In this document: one piece after another, positions 1-11,286 of the stretch | Numbering within the stretch: the stretch's first letter is position 1 | Layout: each line of letters opens with the position of its first letter | NCBI GenBank assembly: GCA_017463765.1 | Contig: JAFTON010000038.1 | Location: 1 to 45,972 of the forward strand | DNA length: 45,972 nt | Origin: Clostridia bacterium | GTDB lineage: Bacteria > Bacillota > Clostridia > Oscillospirales > CAG-272 | Reading direction: 5' to 3' | Position numbers and translations under genes: made by a program | Notes under the pieces: model-generated | Told to the model about the DNA's origin: nothing | Seen by the model: only the letters and a program-made list of their open reading frames with translations | Database searches by the model: none

Positions 1-1162
<1,162 letters not shown>

Positions 1163-1184
1163 TCATCTCAAATAATACTTGGTA

Positions 1185-4100
1185 TTATTCCTCATCCTCA
1201 TCGGCGTAATCATAATATTCGCCGTCCTCAGAGTCATCCTCTTCATCATCGTAAAGGCCGGAGTCCTCATCGTCGTATTCGCCGTCGTATTCCTCCTCAT
1301 CCTCATCGGAATCAGCTCTCTCGTTCTCGGCATCAACGCTTTTCTCAACCTCTTCAATATTGCTGTAGGTGGGAGTATCGTCATCAGCCATACCGGAGAT
1401 GTCTACAACCTGCTCGTTCTCATCGAGAACACGGATATCAAGGCAAAGAGCCTGAAGCTCCTTAACCATAACCTTGAAGGACTCGGGAATACCGGGAGTA
1501 GGAATGTTCTGACCCTTAACGATTGCCTCGTAGGTTTTGGTACGACCGGTAATATCATCCGATTTTACTGTCAGGATTTCCTGAAGTGTGTATGCGGCAC
1601 CGTAAGCCTCAAGTGCCCAAACCTCCATCTCACCGAATCTCTGACCACCGAACTGAGCTTTACCTCCGAGAGGCTGCTGAGTTACGATGGAGTAAGAACC
1701 GATCGAACGTGCGTGAATCTTATCATCAACAAGGTGGTGAAGCTTGAGATAGTACATGATACCAACGGTAACGGGGTTATCGAAGGGATCGCCTGTACGT
1801 CCGTCATAAAGGGTAACCTTACCGTCGATGACCTTAAGGGTCTCGTTCTTCATAAGGTTGTGAAGCTTCTCGTCATCATCAACGATGGACTGATCCACAC
1901 GCTGAAGATCCATCTTGCCATCCTCACGAATGACTTCCATAAACACAGCCTTACCACGAACACTCTCGCCGGGGCGAATGTCACGGGTGTACTTAGCCTG
2001 ACGGAGAAGCTCGATAATATCAGTCTCCTTAGCACCGTCGAATACGGGAGTCATAATCTTGATACCAAGCTTACGGCAAGCAATACCGAGATGCACCTCA
2101 AGCACCTGACCGATGTTCATACGGGAAGGAACGCCGAGGGGGTTAAGCACGATATCAAGGGGAGTACCGTCTGCAAGGAAGGGCATATCCTCGGGAGGAA
2201 GAATGCGTGAAACGACACCCTTGTTACCGTGACGACCTGCCATCTTGTCACCAACCGAGATCTTTCTCTTCTGTGCAACGTATACGTGAACTACCTTGTT
2301 TACGCCGGGAGCAAGCTCGTCGGAGTTGGTTCTGTCATAAATCTTGACGTCAACAACAACGCCGTACTCGCCGTGGCGCATCTTAAGCGAGGAATCCTTA
2401 ACCTCACGTGCCTTCTCACCGAAGATCGCACGGAGAAGTCTCTCCTCAGGTGTAAGCTCGGTCTCGCCCTTAGGCGTTACCATACCTACGAGTATATCGC
2501 CGGGACGAACCTCGGTACCGATACGAATAATACCGTCTGCGTCAAGGTTCTTCAGCGCGTCATCACCAACGTTGGGAACCTCACGGGTTATCTCCTGTGC
2601 ACCGAGCTTGGTGTCACGGGCCTCCTTGGTGAACTTTTCAATGTGAATAGAGGTGTACATATCCTCGCGAACCAGCTTCTCGTTAAGGAGAACCGCGTCC
2701 TCGTAGTTGTAACCCTCCCATGTCATAAATCCGATAAGAGCATTCTTACCGAGTGAGATCTCACCACCCTGGGTAGCGGGACCGTCTGCAATAACCTGGC
2801 CTGCCTCAACACGATCGCCCTCGTTAACGATAGGACGCTGGTTCACGCAGGTACCCTGGTTAGAGCGCTTGAACTTAATAAGGTGATAGGTATCCTTCGA
2901 GCCGTTGTCAGCGAAGATAACGATCTCGCCACCCGAAGCGCGCTCAACGATACCACCGTTTTTTGCAACAACAACTGCACCGGAGTCGACTGCTGCCTTG
3001 TACTCCATACCCGTCGCAACGATGGGGGAGTCGGTAACCATAAGAGGAACAGCCTGCTTCTGCATGTTCGAACCCATGAGCGCACGTGTGTTGTCGTCGT
3101 TCTCAAGGAAAGGAATACAGCCTGCTGCAACCGAAACAGCCATCTGAGGACAAGCGTCCATAAGATCAACTTCGGTGGGCTCAACCTCGATGTACTCGGT
3201 GTTAAGACGGCAGATAACCTTCTTGTTTACGAAGAAGCCGTTCTCGTCGATAGCCTCGTTCGCCTGTGCAACAACGTTGTTATCCTCTTCATCTGCAGTG
3301 AGGTATACAACCTCGTCGGTAACACGACCTGTGGTCTTGTCAACGATTCTGTAGGGTGCCTTAAGGAAGCCGTAATCACTGATCTTCGCATAAGAAGCGA
3401 GATAAGAGATAAGACCGATATTAGGACCCTCGGGTGTTTCTACGGGACAAATACGACCGTAGTGTGTATAGTGTACGTCACGAACCTCAAATGATGCTCT
3501 GTCTCTGGAGAGACCACCGGGACCGAGAGCCGAAAGACGGCGCTTATGGGTCAACTCAGCAAGAGGGTTGTTCTGGTCCATAAACTGTGAAAGGGGCGAA
3601 GAGCCGAAGAACTCACGAATTGCAGTTGCCACAGGACGTGTGTTGATGAGCGCCTCGGGACGAAGATCGTCTGCATCATGGGTAGCCATACGCTCCTTGA
3701 TATTCTTGTCCATTCTGGACATACCGATTCTGAGCTGGTTCTGAAGAAGCTCGCCTACGCAGCGAAGACGTCTGTTACCGAGATGGTCGATATCATCGGT
3801 AGAACCAATTCCGTGTGTAAGACAAAGAAGATAGTTGATCGAAGCAAAAATATCCTCTTTGGTAATATGCTTAGGTGCGAGCTCGGTAAATCTTTCCTTA
3901 ACGAGTCTCTTTATATATCTTTCCTTAGCCTCGCCCTCGAAGCCCTCGCTCTCTGCGTCGGCAATGATCTCCTTAAGGATGCCGAATCTTACCTTCTCGC
4001 CTTCCTTAACGCCACAGTCGGTAAGATCGTAGCCGAGAACAAGCTCGGGACGAACGGTGTTGTTACCGAATACCTTAACCTCGCGCTCGGTCTCGGTCTT

Positions 4101-5120
4101 AACTATAACCTCGTTTACAAGGCTGTCCTCGATAGCAACAGCAAGCTCACGGGTAATCTTCTCTCCTGCCTCTGCAACAATCTCACCGGTAAGGGGATTG
4201 ATTACGGTCTCAGCAAGGGTGAATCCCTCGATTCTTCTTGCAAGAGCAACCTTACGGTTGTACTTATAACGTCCAACGGGAGCAAGATCATATCTCTTGG
4301 GATCGAAGAACATGTTATTAATAAGTATCTCGGCAGACTCAACGTGGGGAGGCTCGCCGGGACGGAGCTTCTTATAAATCTCCTTAAGTGCTTCTTCACG
4401 ATAAGAGGTATCATTCTCCTCGGCAAGAGCTGCGCACTCGTCCTTCATCATGGTCGCCTTAAGCGCCTCTTCGTTACCGAACATAGCGATGATGGCATCA
4501 TCGTTATCCTGACCCTCTGCGCTGAGAGCTCTGATAAGCACGCTTATGGGAAGCTTACGGTTCTTGTCTATCTTAACGTAGAACAGACCTGCAGCGTCGC
4601 TCTCATACTCAAGCCATGCGCCTCTGTAAGGAATAACGGTTGCACTGAAGTTATGCTTACCCTGCTTGTCAACCTCATCTGCATAGTACATTCCGGGAGA
4701 ACGTACAAGCTGTGAAACTATAACTCTCTCTGCACCGTTGATAACGAAGGTACCGTTATCGGTCATAAGAGGGAAGTCGCCAAGGAAAATCTGCGCAGTC
4801 TTAAGCTCACCTGTCGCCTTGTTGATAAGGCGAACTCCCACCTTCATGTGGGCGTCATAGGTAACCGATCTGTCCTTACACTCCTCTACGGGATATCTGG
4901 GAGTAGGATCGATCGTGTAGTCGGTAAACTCGATGGACAGATTTCCGGTATAATCCACAATGGGAGATACATCACGGAGAACCTCGTTAAGTCCCTCTCT
5001 GAGGAACCACTCGTACGAGTCCTTTTGCACCTCGATAAGATTAGGCATTTCTGTTGCTGCCTCGATCTTAGAAAAGCTCATTCTCACGTTGGTGCCAAGC
5101 TTACGGGGTTTAAGCATCAT
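1185..5120 (-). CDS. rpoB: RNA polymerase beta subunit
   Basis: Beta subunit of RNA polymerase, about 1311 residues, first gene of the rpoB-rpoC operon. Seen: the fork-loop/rifampicin region ([20 protein letters not shown]) with the usual Asp, His and Ser of drug-sensitive enzymes, followed by [17 protein letters not shown], the [12 protein letters not shown] segment and the C-terminal clamp motif [25 protein letters not shown]. The start is placed at the ATG at 5118-5120 (MMLKPRKLG) behind a GGAG; the upstream in-frame codons are leader. Odd: the last ~55 residues form an extremely acidic, Asp/Glu/Tyr-rich tail with no resemblance to the folded core. The usual rplJ-rplL genes are not directly upstream; the next gene upstream is DUF554, ended by its own terminator. 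Stop TAA. Confidence 0.98.
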   Translation of the reverse strand: MMLKPRKLGTNVRMSFSKIEAATEMPNLIEVQKDSYEWFLREGLNEVLRDVSPIVDYTGNLSIEFTDYTIDPTPRYPVEECKDRSVTYDAHMKVGVRLINKATGELKTAQIFLGDFPLMTDNGTFVINGAERVIVSQLVRSPGMYYADEVDKQGKHNFSATVIPYRGAWLEYESDAAGLFYVKIDKNRKLPISVLIRALSAEGQDNDDAIIAMFGNEEALKATMMKDECAALAEENDTSYREEALKEIYKKLRPGEPPHVESAEILINNMFFDPKRYDLAPVGRYKYNRKVALARRIEGFTLAETVINPLTGEIVAEAGEKITRELAVAIEDSLVNEVIVKTETEREVKVFGNNTVRPELVLGYDLTDCGVKEGEKVRFGILKEIIADAESEGFEGEAKERYIKRLVKERFTELAPKHITKEDIFASINYLLCLTHGIGSTDDIDHLGNRRLRCVGELLQNQLRIGMSRMDKNIKERMATHDADDLRPEALINTRPVATAIREFFGSSPLSQFMDQNNPLAELTHKRRLSALGPGGLSRDRASFEVRDVHYTHYGRICPVETPEGPNIGLISYLASYAKISDYGFLKAPYRIVDKTTGRVTDEVVYLTADEEDNNVVAQANEAIDENGFFVNKKVICRLNTEYIEVEPTEVDLMDACPQMAVSVAAGCIPFLENDDNTRALMGSNMQKQAVPLMVTDSPIVATGMEYKAAVDSGAVVVAKNGGIVERASGGEIVIFADNGSKDTYHLIKFKRSNQGTCVNQRPIVNEGDRVEAGQVIADGPATQGGEISLGKNALIGFMTWEGYNYEDAVLLNEKLVREDMYTSIHIEKFTKEARDTKLGAQEITREVPNVGDDALKNLDADGIIRIGTEVRPGDILVGMVTPKGETELTPEERLLRAIFGEKAREVKDSSLKMRHGEYGVVVDVKIYDRTNSDELAPGVNKVVHVYVAQKRKISVGDKMAGRHGNKGVVSRILPPEDMPFLADGTPLDIVLNPLGVPSRMNIGQVLEVHLGIACRKLGIKIMTPVFDGAKETDIIELLRQAKYTRDIRPGESVRGKAVFMEVIREDGKMDLQRVDQSIVDDDEKLHNLMKNETLKVIDGKVTLYDGRTGDPFDNPVTVGIMYYLKLHHLVDDKIHARSIGSYSIVTQQPLGGKAQFGGQRFGEMEVWALEAYGAAYTLQEILTVKSDDITGRTKTYEAIVKGQNIPTPGIPESFKVMVKELQALCLDIRVLDENEQVVDISGMADDDTPTYSNIEEVEKSVDAENERADSDEDEEEYDGEYDDEDSGLYDDEEDDSEDGEYYDYADEDEE

Positions 5121-5379
5121 AAAAAGAATCACTCCATTCTTCAAAATTTTACAAATTCATATTGCCTCGTCATTTGCTGCCGACCGACGCATTTTCATAC
5201 ACCGGAACGGATTTTCGCCACGGTTTCAAGGGGTGAAAACAATAACAAGGACGTTTTTCAACTGCCTTTAGGCAAATTGCGCATTTTTACGGTAGGATTT
5301 TTATGCATTTTAAACAATGCACCCTGAAAAAAGGGCAGAAATCCCCCTAATAAAAAATAATATTATTACGCATTTATTT
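5121..5379 (-). promoter_or_regulatory. Long 5' leader of the rpoB-rpoC operon
   Basis: About 250 nt lie between the rpoB promoter and its start codon and hold no gene. Short inverted repeats occur near 5298-5335 (GCATT/AATGC and CCCT/AGGG), but I cannot fit a known L10-type or riboswitch fold. A leader of this length suggests post-initiation control, which is inference. Confidence 0.4.
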
Positions 5380-5407
5380 ATTATAGCACAAAAAAGTTAT
5401 TTGTCAA
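5380..5407 (-). promoter_or_regulatory. Housekeeping promoter of rpoB-rpoC
   Basis: On the minus strand TTGACA (5402-5407) and TATAAT (5380-5385) are both perfect consensus, 16 nt apart. They lie between the terminator of the upstream operon and rpoB, and so explain independent transcription of rpoBC. Confidence 0.85.
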
Positions 5408-5490
5408 GCCTTTTTCCAAAAATTCTCAATAATTTTTTCATTTTTTTCAAATAAAGCTACGTTACAGTTCCCAAAGCTATCATAAACCGA

Positions 5491-5531
5491 CAAAAAATAC
5501 AAAAGGCAGCCGGATGAAAGACCCGGCTGCC
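5491..5531 (-). terminator. Intrinsic terminator of the prfC-trmB-radC-DUF554 operon
   Basis: A perfect 9-bp GC-rich stem, GGCAGCCGG (5505-5513) with CCGGCTGCC (5523-5531), is followed on the minus strand by a T-rich tract (TTTTGTATTTTTTG). It lies 77 nt after the DUF554 stop. Confidence 0.85.
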
Positions 5532-5607
5532 GATTATAATATTAAGGAAGTCGATTTTCGTTTTTTTCGCAAAAATCAAAAAGTTTTTTTGACATTCTGC
5601 CCGATTT

Positions 5608-6357
5608 TTAACCCGAAAAAGTCGATATGACATCGATCAGAAGAGGGGCGATTATTGCCGGTAAAAACAGCGATGGAGTCATATTTGCCGTTTTCACCTT
5701 CGTAGCGCCAAGCATATTGGTTCCGATCAGTATGATTACCAGAGAGCCCGTCACCGACATATAGCTGATGCTTGCCATGGGCAAGAAATCCTTTATCAGA
5801 AGTCCGAGACCGGTCAGTATGCCTTGATAAACAAGCACAAAAACCGATGATGCAGCACATCCGATACCCAGGGTTGATGCCATTACGAAGCACATAACAC
5901 CGTCGATAACAGACTTGGTGATAAGTATATCCGGCTTACCGAGCGCATCCTGAAAGGCACCGTTTATCGTCATAGCACCGACGCAGAAAAGCAGGCTGCA
6001 GGATACGAAGCCCTGCGTAAATCTTCCCTTCTCTCCATCGCGTACAAATTTATTTTCCAACAATTCGCCAAGATGGTTAACCCACTTATCAATATCAACA
6101 AGTTCACCGATGATAGTACCGAGAGCCATCGAGATTACCATAACCAGAACCTTTATCAGACCGTCCGAAATAATCAGTCCCTCATTTACGGGTGGCGCCT
6201 CAAGCATACCACTGACACCTATGTAAATAACGCAAATTGCCATAGCTCCCGTCAGTGCTTCACTTATTCTTTTTGACACGCCTTTTTTCACCAGCATACC
6301 GAGCAAGCCACACACTAAAACCGTCAAAAAGTTAACTATAGTTCCCAAAAAGGGCAT
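5608..6357 (-). CDS. DUF554 integral membrane protein (YqgA/YdfK family)
   Basis: Polytopic membrane protein of 249 residues, about seven hydrophobic segments, matching the DUF554 family (for example MPFLGTIVNFLTVLVCGLLGML at the N-terminus and the Gly-rich MTINGAFQDALGKPDIL loop, where many members read GSIQDGL). The biochemical function of the family is unknown; a transport role is often guessed. The ATG at 6355-6357 is chosen over an upstream TTG because GGAGG stands 6 nt before it. Last gene of a four-gene operon, 38 nt after radC, and followed by a strong terminator. Stop TAA. Confidence 0.85.
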   Translation of the reverse strand: MPFLGTIVNFLTVLVCGLLGMLVKKGVSKRISEALTGAMAICVIYIGVSGMLEAPPVNEGLIISDGLIKVLVMVISMALGTIIGELVDIDKWVNHLGELLENKFVRDGEKGRFTQGFVSCSLLFCVGAMTINGAFQDALGKPDILITKSVIDGVMCFVMASTLGIGCAASSVFVLVYQGILTGLGLLIKDFLPMASISYMSVTGSLVIILIGTNMLGATKVKTANMTPSLFLPAIIAPLLIDVISTFSG

Positions 6358-6395
6358 ATTTGCCTCCAATAAATTAAGAATAATTGCTGAATGTT

Positions 6396-7802
6396 TTATA
6401 AATTTACTGTATCACAAAGCTGTCCTGCAATGATAAAATGCTCCCCAAACTCAATCTCACATGCAGTGAAAATCTGTACAAACGCACGTGTGATATCAAC
6501 GTCGTCCTTCGACGGATTTGTAGTACCGAAGGGGTGATTGTGCGTCACCGAAACCTTGTGAGCAGATAACGTCATAGCCGTCTCCACAGCCTTTCTCGGC
6601 AGTATTTCTGAGGAGTTTACCGTTCCCTCTCCAAGCAACTCCACACCAAGCAAGCGCCCCGAGGAGTCAAAGGCGATAAGATAGGTTTTCTCCACCGATT
6701 CACCAAGGAAAAGAGCCTTCAGGTATTCTGCAATCTCAGCAGAGTTGTAGCGTTTTCCCATGCTGTATTTATCCGTCAGGCGTCTTGAGGTAACGTATGC
6801 CAGAAGCTTTAGGTATACGGCAAGTTTTTCGCCAACCAACTCAGAAAGCTCCCTCACAGGCGCATTTAATGAGTTTTCAAGCGTTCTGTACTTCAAAAGG
6901 AGCATATCTGCCTTTTCCTGTGCATCGTCTCCGAGACAGAAGCCTATCAGCTTTATAAAATAATCACGGTCGATAAGGTTATATCCTGCCGGCTGCAACG
7001 GCTCTGCATGCTTAGCATCAGGAATATCCACCTTATGAAGTTTGCCCTCATATCTGGTTCTGGTATCAATAAATTCGCTGACTGCCGGCATCTGGGACAG
7101 CTTTACTGCAAAGCTCTTCAGCGAGTCGAGTCCTGCGAAACGGTCACCCGATATGAGATAATGCTCAGCGTGCACCACTCCCATAATGTTCAGAGACTCG
7201 TTGATAACCTCGTTTGTCGCCCTGTCACCCGGGGTGGGATAAAAAGGGCCGTAGGGATGGTTATGGGCAGTGATTACCACAACGGCATGACTTTTTATAG
7301 CCTCGTCAATAAAGGGCTTTACTTTAACTCCACCCGACTCATAATCAAGGTCATACATTTTTTTCATACTGATAAGACGCATGCTGCTGTCAAGAAAAAG
7401 AGCTACAACCTGTTTTTCGGTAACGCCTGCAAAATAGCTTACAAAATACCGTCCCACTTTCTCATAATCCGAGAAGGTAATATGGTCTTCCGAAACAATC
7501 TCGGCACCTATAATCTCGCTCAGCCTTCCCACCGTCTGAAGATAGTCTGCTGCTTTGTCCCCAATCCCACATACATTCGTCAGCCTGTCCTTTGGGGCAG
7601 ATAAAACACCGTCAAGGCCACCAAATGCATAGAGCAGATTTTTTGCAACGGGATTTGTATCACGGTAAGGAATAACCTGATATAGCAGCATTTCAAGAAG
7701 CTCATATGTATCGAATATGCGCTTACCGTGGGTAAGAAGCTTGTCCCTCATTCGAGAGCGATGACCTTCGTGAACCCGACCGTCGTCTATAAACTTATCC
7801 AT
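6396..7802 (-). CDS. radC: Tandem RadC-family (JAMM/MPN) protein, two copies fused
   Basis: 468 residues, about twice the ~225 of ordinary RadC. The first unit (1-~235) has the helix-hairpin-helix part and a complete JAMM metal site, HNHP with H180, H182 and D193. The second unit (~270-468) repeats the layout with a shortened helical part and a second complete JAMM site, H421, H423 and D434. RadC proteins carry a predicted zinc-dependent peptidase or deubiquitinase-like fold; the old DNA-repair label is not well supported and the substrate is unknown. The start has a strong GGAGG 8 nt upstream. It sits 59 nt after trmB in the prfC operon. The fusion is not a sequencing join: both halves are intact, diverged and in one frame. 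Stop TAA. Confidence 0.9.
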   Translation of the reverse strand: MDKFIDDGRVHEGHRSRMRDKLLTHGKRIFDTYELLEMLLYQVIPYRDTNPVAKNLLYAFGGLDGVLSAPKDRLTNVCGIGDKAADYLQTVGRLSEIIGAEIVSEDHITFSDYEKVGRYFVSYFAGVTEKQVVALFLDSSMRLISMKKMYDLDYESGGVKVKPFIDEAIKSHAVVVITAHNHPYGPFYPTPGDRATNEVINESLNIMGVVHAEHYLISGDRFAGLDSLKSFAVKLSQMPAVSEFIDTRTRYEGKLHKVDIPDAKHAEPLQPAGYNLIDRDYFIKLIGFCLGDDAQEKADMLLLKYRTLENSLNAPVRELSELVGEKLAVYLKLLAYVTSRRLTDKYSMGKRYNSAEIAEYLKALFLGESVEKTYLIAFDSSGRLLGVELLGEGTVNSSEILPRKAVETAMTLSAHKVSVTHNHPFGTTNPSKDDVDITRAFVQIFTACEIEFGEHFIIAGQLCDTVNL

Positions 7803-7861
7803 AAGGCCATCCCTCCTTTAAAAACTTATTATCCGGTTAATTTGATTCAACAGAGCCTTTT

Positions 7862-8566
7862 TTAATCTATAAATCTGGGAGCAACGGGAGGATTAAAGCC
7901 ATCAGGCTTTTTTATCTCAAGCATGTTGATCTTCATTCCCTGCTCGGAGAAATTCTTCTCATACTCGGTCATAATATTTTCATCATTCCACTCTGATACA
8001 TGAAGATCACGGGTAACGATGGAGGGAGTAAGACCGATAGCCTCAATCTCCTCAAGGGAAAAATCAAAAAGACCTACGTTATCGGTTTTGAAACGCAAAG
8101 TACCACCGTCACAGAGAAGATTCATATACATCGAAAGATAGTCCCTGTGGGTAAGACGACGCTTGGCATATCCCTTCTTCGGCCAGGGATCCGAGAAATT
8201 AAGGAATATAGCATCCACGCTTCCGGGCGCAAATATCTGCATAAGATCATCGGCATTCTCAATAAGAAAACGCAGGTTCTTAAGCTCACCGTACTCACCC
8301 GAGGCAGCGCGCTCTGCTCCTATAACAACGCAGTCGGTAACCCTCTCCATAGCGAAATACGCCACGTCCCCGTGACGCTCTGCCATAGCGCAGGCAAAGC
8401 CCCCCTTACCTGCACCGATTTCAAGAAAAACCTTACCTCCCGGCATACCTACCAGGGCTGCAGGATCGGTCATAACGTCACCCTCAGCAAGCTCCTCGGT
8501 ACTGAAAAGATATTCCTTGCAGGCCTCAAGACGCTCCTTTGAGTGCTTCTTTTTTCTCATTCTCAT
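7862..8566 (-). CDS. trmB: tRNA (guanine-N7)-methyltransferase
   Basis: S-adenosylmethionine-dependent enzyme that makes m7G46 in tRNA variable loops. Seen: the SAM-binding motif VFLEIGAGKGGFACAMAERH, the family hallmark NFSDPWPKKGYAKRRLTH, and the TDN and TEYE motifs near the C-terminus. Length 234 is normal for the Firmicute form. The first ATG (8564-8566) is used; its ribosome site is weak (AGAGAG), and an ATG two codons later is an alternative. It follows prfC by 70 nt and precedes the tandem radC, so it belongs to a translation-linked operon. Stop TAA. Confidence 0.96.
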   Translation of the reverse strand: MRMRKKKHSKERLEACKEYLFSTEELAEGDVMTDPAALVGMPGGKVFLEIGAGKGGFACAMAERHGDVAYFAMERVTDCVVIGAERAASGEYGELKNLRFLIENADDLMQIFAPGSVDAIFLNFSDPWPKKGYAKRRLTHRDYLSMYMNLLCDGGTLRFKTDNVGLFDFSLEEIEAIGLTPSIVTRDLHVSEWNDENIMTEYEKNFSEQGMKINMLEIKKPDGFNPPVAPRFID

Positions 8567-8636
8567 ATCTGTAAAAAACTCTCTTTTTAAGGTTTATTTT
8601 TTATATTTTGCAAACTTTAATTTGCTTTTTTTACTA

Positions 8637-10235
8637 TTAATCGTCGTTTTTGCTGAATTCAGCAAGGCGAAGCTCAGGGTTGTCCTCAAGCACCCAGCGT
8701 ATTGCCCACTCGCTTGTAAAGATAAGCAGATTCTTTCCTCTGAAATCCTGCACCCACTTTGTATCATGGGAGAGTCTTAGGGTCTTGGGGTCGAGATTTT
8801 CGTTTTCTATCCATCTGATCTGGCTGTATCCCATATTGGTACGGCGAAGGTCGCAGCCATACTCGTTCTTAAGTCGGTATTCAAGCACCTCGAACTGAAG
8901 CACACCTACAACACCCACAATAACTCTCTCAAGACCCGAATTAGGCTCGAAGAATATCTGTATAGCACCCTCCTGGGCGATCTGGTTCATACCCTTTGCA
9001 AACTGCTTACGCTTCATAGAGTCAACCTGCTCTACCATAGCGAAGTGCTCCGGCGCGAAGGTAGGAATACCCTCGAACTTTATCTTCTTTCCCTTCTCGC
9101 ATACGGTGTCACCGATAGAGAAGATACCCGGATCGAACACTCCTATAATATCGCCAGCGTATGCCTCGTCGATAACCTCCCTTTCGGATGCCATCATCTG
9201 CTGGGGCTGTGAAAGACGAAACGCCTTATTTCCCTGCACGTGATAGTAATCCTTACCTCTCTCAAACTTACCCGAGCAAATACGCATGAAAGCGATACGG
9301 TCACGGTGCGCCTTGTTCATATTCGCCTGAATTTTGAATACAAAGGCAGAGAAATCCGGATCAAAGGGATCTATTACGTTGCCCTCTGCCACTCTGGGAA
9401 GGGGCGAGGTTGTCATCTTAAGAAAATTCTCAAGGAAGGGCTCAATGCCAAAATTATTAAGAGCCGAGCCAAAGAACACGGGCGAGAGCTTGCCGTGGCG
9501 AACCTTATCAAGATCAAAATCACCACCTGCTGCCTCAAGCAGCTCTATCTGCTCGCAAAACTCGATGCGCTGGTTTTCGCCTACAAGCTCGTCAAGCTTT
9601 GCTGTATCCGAAATATCAAGGTCAATACCTCTGATCCTGTCACGTCCGCGATGAGAATCACCGAAGGAAAGGAGTGTGCGCTTCTCACGGTCATAAACAC
9701 CCTTGAACTTCTGTCCACAGCCGATAGGCCAGTTCATTGCATAGGTAGCAATGCCGAACTCGGTTTCAAGCTCGTCAAGCAGGTCGAAGGGATCTCTTGC
9801 CTCACGGTCCATCTTGTTGATGAAGGTGAAGATGGGAATATCACGCATAGCGCAAACCTTAAAGAGCTTTCTGGTCTGTGGCTCAATACCCTTCGCAGCA
9901 TCGATAACCATCACGGCAGAGTCTGCAGCCATAAGCGTACGGTAGGTATCCTCCGAGAAATCCTGATGTCCCGGGGTGTCCAGAATATTGATGCAGTAGC
10001 CCTCATACTCAAACTGCAGAACCGAGGAGGTGATAGAGATACCTCTCTGCTTTTCAAGCTCCATCCAGTCCGAAACGGCATGCTTATCGTTCTGCTTACC
10101 CTTTACCGAGCCGGCAGACTGGATTGCACCACCGTAAAGCAGGAATTTCTCTGTCAAAGTGGTCTTACCTGCGTCGGGGTGAGATATAATCGCAAAGGTG
10201 CGTCGTCTTTTAATTTCACTAACAAAATCAGCCAT
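8637..10235 (-). CDS. prfC: Peptide chain release factor 3
   Basis: Translational GTPase that recycles class-I release factors from the ribosome after termination; 532 residues, normal length. Seen: the P-loop SHPDAGKTTLTEK at about residue 18, switch II DTPGHQDF, NKMD specificity motif, and the RF3-specific stretch with MNWPIGCG and the C-terminal VGVVGVLQFEVLEYRLKNEY. The ATG at 10233-10235 is chosen because GGAAGG lies 7 nt upstream; in-frame TTG codons further up are unlikely. First gene of the operon prfC-trmB-radC-DUF554. Its presence beside a possible UAG-recoding signal is suggestive but not evidence, because RF3 acts regardless of stop codon. Stop TAA. Confidence 0.96.
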   Translation of the reverse strand: MADFVSEIKRRRTFAIISHPDAGKTTLTEKFLLYGGAIQSAGSVKGKQNDKHAVSDWMELEKQRGISITSSVLQFEYEGYCINILDTPGHQDFSEDTYRTLMAADSAVMVIDAAKGIEPQTRKLFKVCAMRDIPIFTFINKMDREARDPFDLLDELETEFGIATYAMNWPIGCGQKFKGVYDREKRTLLSFGDSHRGRDRIRGIDLDISDTAKLDELVGENQRIEFCEQIELLEAAGGDFDLDKVRHGKLSPVFFGSALNNFGIEPFLENFLKMTTSPLPRVAEGNVIDPFDPDFSAFVFKIQANMNKAHRDRIAFMRICSGKFERGKDYYHVQGNKAFRLSQPQQMMASEREVIDEAYAGDIIGVFDPGIFSIGDTVCEKGKKIKFEGIPTFAPEHFAMVEQVDSMKRKQFAKGMNQIAQEGAIQIFFEPNSGLERVIVGVVGVLQFEVLEYRLKNEYGCDLRRTNMGYSQIRWIENENLDPKTLRLSHDTKWVQDFRGKNLLIFTSEWAIRWVLEDNPELRLAEFSKNDD

Positions 10236-10333
10236 TTTAATCCTTCCATTGCGTTCTGACAACCCAAAAAATATACTTAACTTCCCTTACGGTTGTCAAA
10301 AGCACATAATTCCCATTTTAATTTAACTAAAAT

Positions 10334-10362
10334 ATAATAGCATATTATTTATACTTTGTCAA
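10334..10362 (-). promoter_or_regulatory. Promoter of the prfC operon
   Basis: Minus-strand TTGACA (10357-10362), 17 nt, TATTAT (10334-10339), about 100 nt before prfC. The 10363-10516 spacer between this and the divergent HAD promoter holds no gene that I can see. Confidence 0.75.
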
Positions 10363-10516
10363 GCGTAATAATTAAAGCAAAATAAATGCAAATGTACAGA
10401 ATAAATAAAAAACCTACAGTTTTGCTGTTTTTTTGGTAAAAATCTCTCGGTGTGTACTTTTGTCAGTTAAAAACGATCCGGCATCGATGAATTTATTGTT
10501 AACTTTCTTGGTTTTA

Positions 10517-10545
10517 TTGACAATTCGTCATTTTTCGTGTATACT
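10517..10545 (+). promoter_or_regulatory. Promoter of the HAD/lipoprotein pair
   Basis: TTGACA (10517-10522), 17 nt, TATACT (10540-10545), 30 nt before the HAD start codon, so the transcript leader is short. Confidence 0.8.
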
Positions 10546-10575
10546 ACCAATGTAAGAAAGAAAACGGAGCATATA

Positions 10576-11286
10576 ATGAAGATAAAGGCAATATTTTTCG
10601 ATCTTGACGGCACACTGCTGCCGATGGATCAGGATATATTTATCAAGGCGTATCTCGGTGGTCTGGTAAAAACGCTTGCGCCCAGAGGATACAATCAGAG
10701 TGGCGTTGCAGATGCCCTGTGGGCAAGCACACGTGCGATGATGAAAAACGACGGCACCGTCTCCAACGAAGAGGTTTTCTGGCGCAGCTTCTGTCAGATT
10801 CTCGGCGAGGATGTGAGAGGTGAGGAAGCAAGGCTCGAGGAGTTCTACAAGGGTGACTTTCAATCCATAAAGAATGTCTGTGGCTACACACCAAAGGCAA
10901 AGGAGCTGGTAGAGCGAATAAAGGCATCCGGGCTTACCGTGGTGCTGGCGACAAGTCCACTGTTCCCGAAGGTTGCCACAGACAGCCGTATTCGCTGGGC
11001 AGGGCTTGAACCCGAGGATTTTGCCTACGTAACGACCTATGAAAACTCGGTGTTCTGTAAGCCTAATCCGATGTATTACACAAACCTGTGCGAGAAGCTT
11101 GGGCTTGATCCACGGGAGGTATTGATGATTGGAAACGATGTGGGTGACGATATGGTGGCAGGTGAGGTTGGTATGCAGCTGTTCTTGCTTACCGATTGCC
11201 TAATTAACAGAAAGGAAAAGGATATTTCGGGCTACAAACAGGGTGGCTATGATGCACTTTTTGATTTTATTGAGGAGATAATATGA
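10576..11286 (+). CDS. HAD-superfamily phosphatase
   Basis: Cytoplasmic haloacid-dehalogenase-type hydrolase of 236 residues, likely a small-molecule phosphatase. All four motifs are visible: FFDLDGT (nucleophile D9, acid D11), VVLATSP (motif II), CKPNP with its Lys (motif III) and GNDVGDD (motif IV). A helical cap sits between motifs I and II, as in the phosphoglycolate-phosphatase-like group, but the substrate cannot be told. The ATG at 10576 has GGAG 6 nt upstream; the upstream in-frame ATG at 10537 overlaps the -10 region and is rejected. The TGA stop overlaps the ATG of the next gene (ATGA), so the two are translationally coupled. Confidence 0.9.
   Translation: MKIKAIFFDLDGTLLPMDQDIFIKAYLGGLVKTLAPRGYNQSGVADALWASTRAMMKNDGTVSNEEVFWRSFCQILGEDVRGEEARLEEFYKGDFQSIKNVCGYTPKAKELVERIKASGLTVVLATSPLFPKVATDSRIRWAGLEPEDFAYVTTYENSVFCKPNPMYYTNLCEKLGLDPREVLMIGNDVGDDMVAGEVGMQLFLLTDCLINRKEKDISGYKQGGYDALFDFIEEII

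Noticed and set aside
6396..7802. Two radC genes joined by a missed stop
   Set aside because: There is no internal TAG, TAA or TGA, no internal start with a ribosome site, and the linker is continuous in one frame.
10405..10437. Small ACAG/CTGT hairpin with a T run in the prfC/HAD spacer
   Set aside because: The 4-bp stem is too weak and no plus-strand gene ends before it.
10537..10575. Upstream ATG of the HAD gene as its start
   Set aside because: It overlaps the -10 element, and the ATG at 10576 has a good ribosome site and begins the family-typical sequence.
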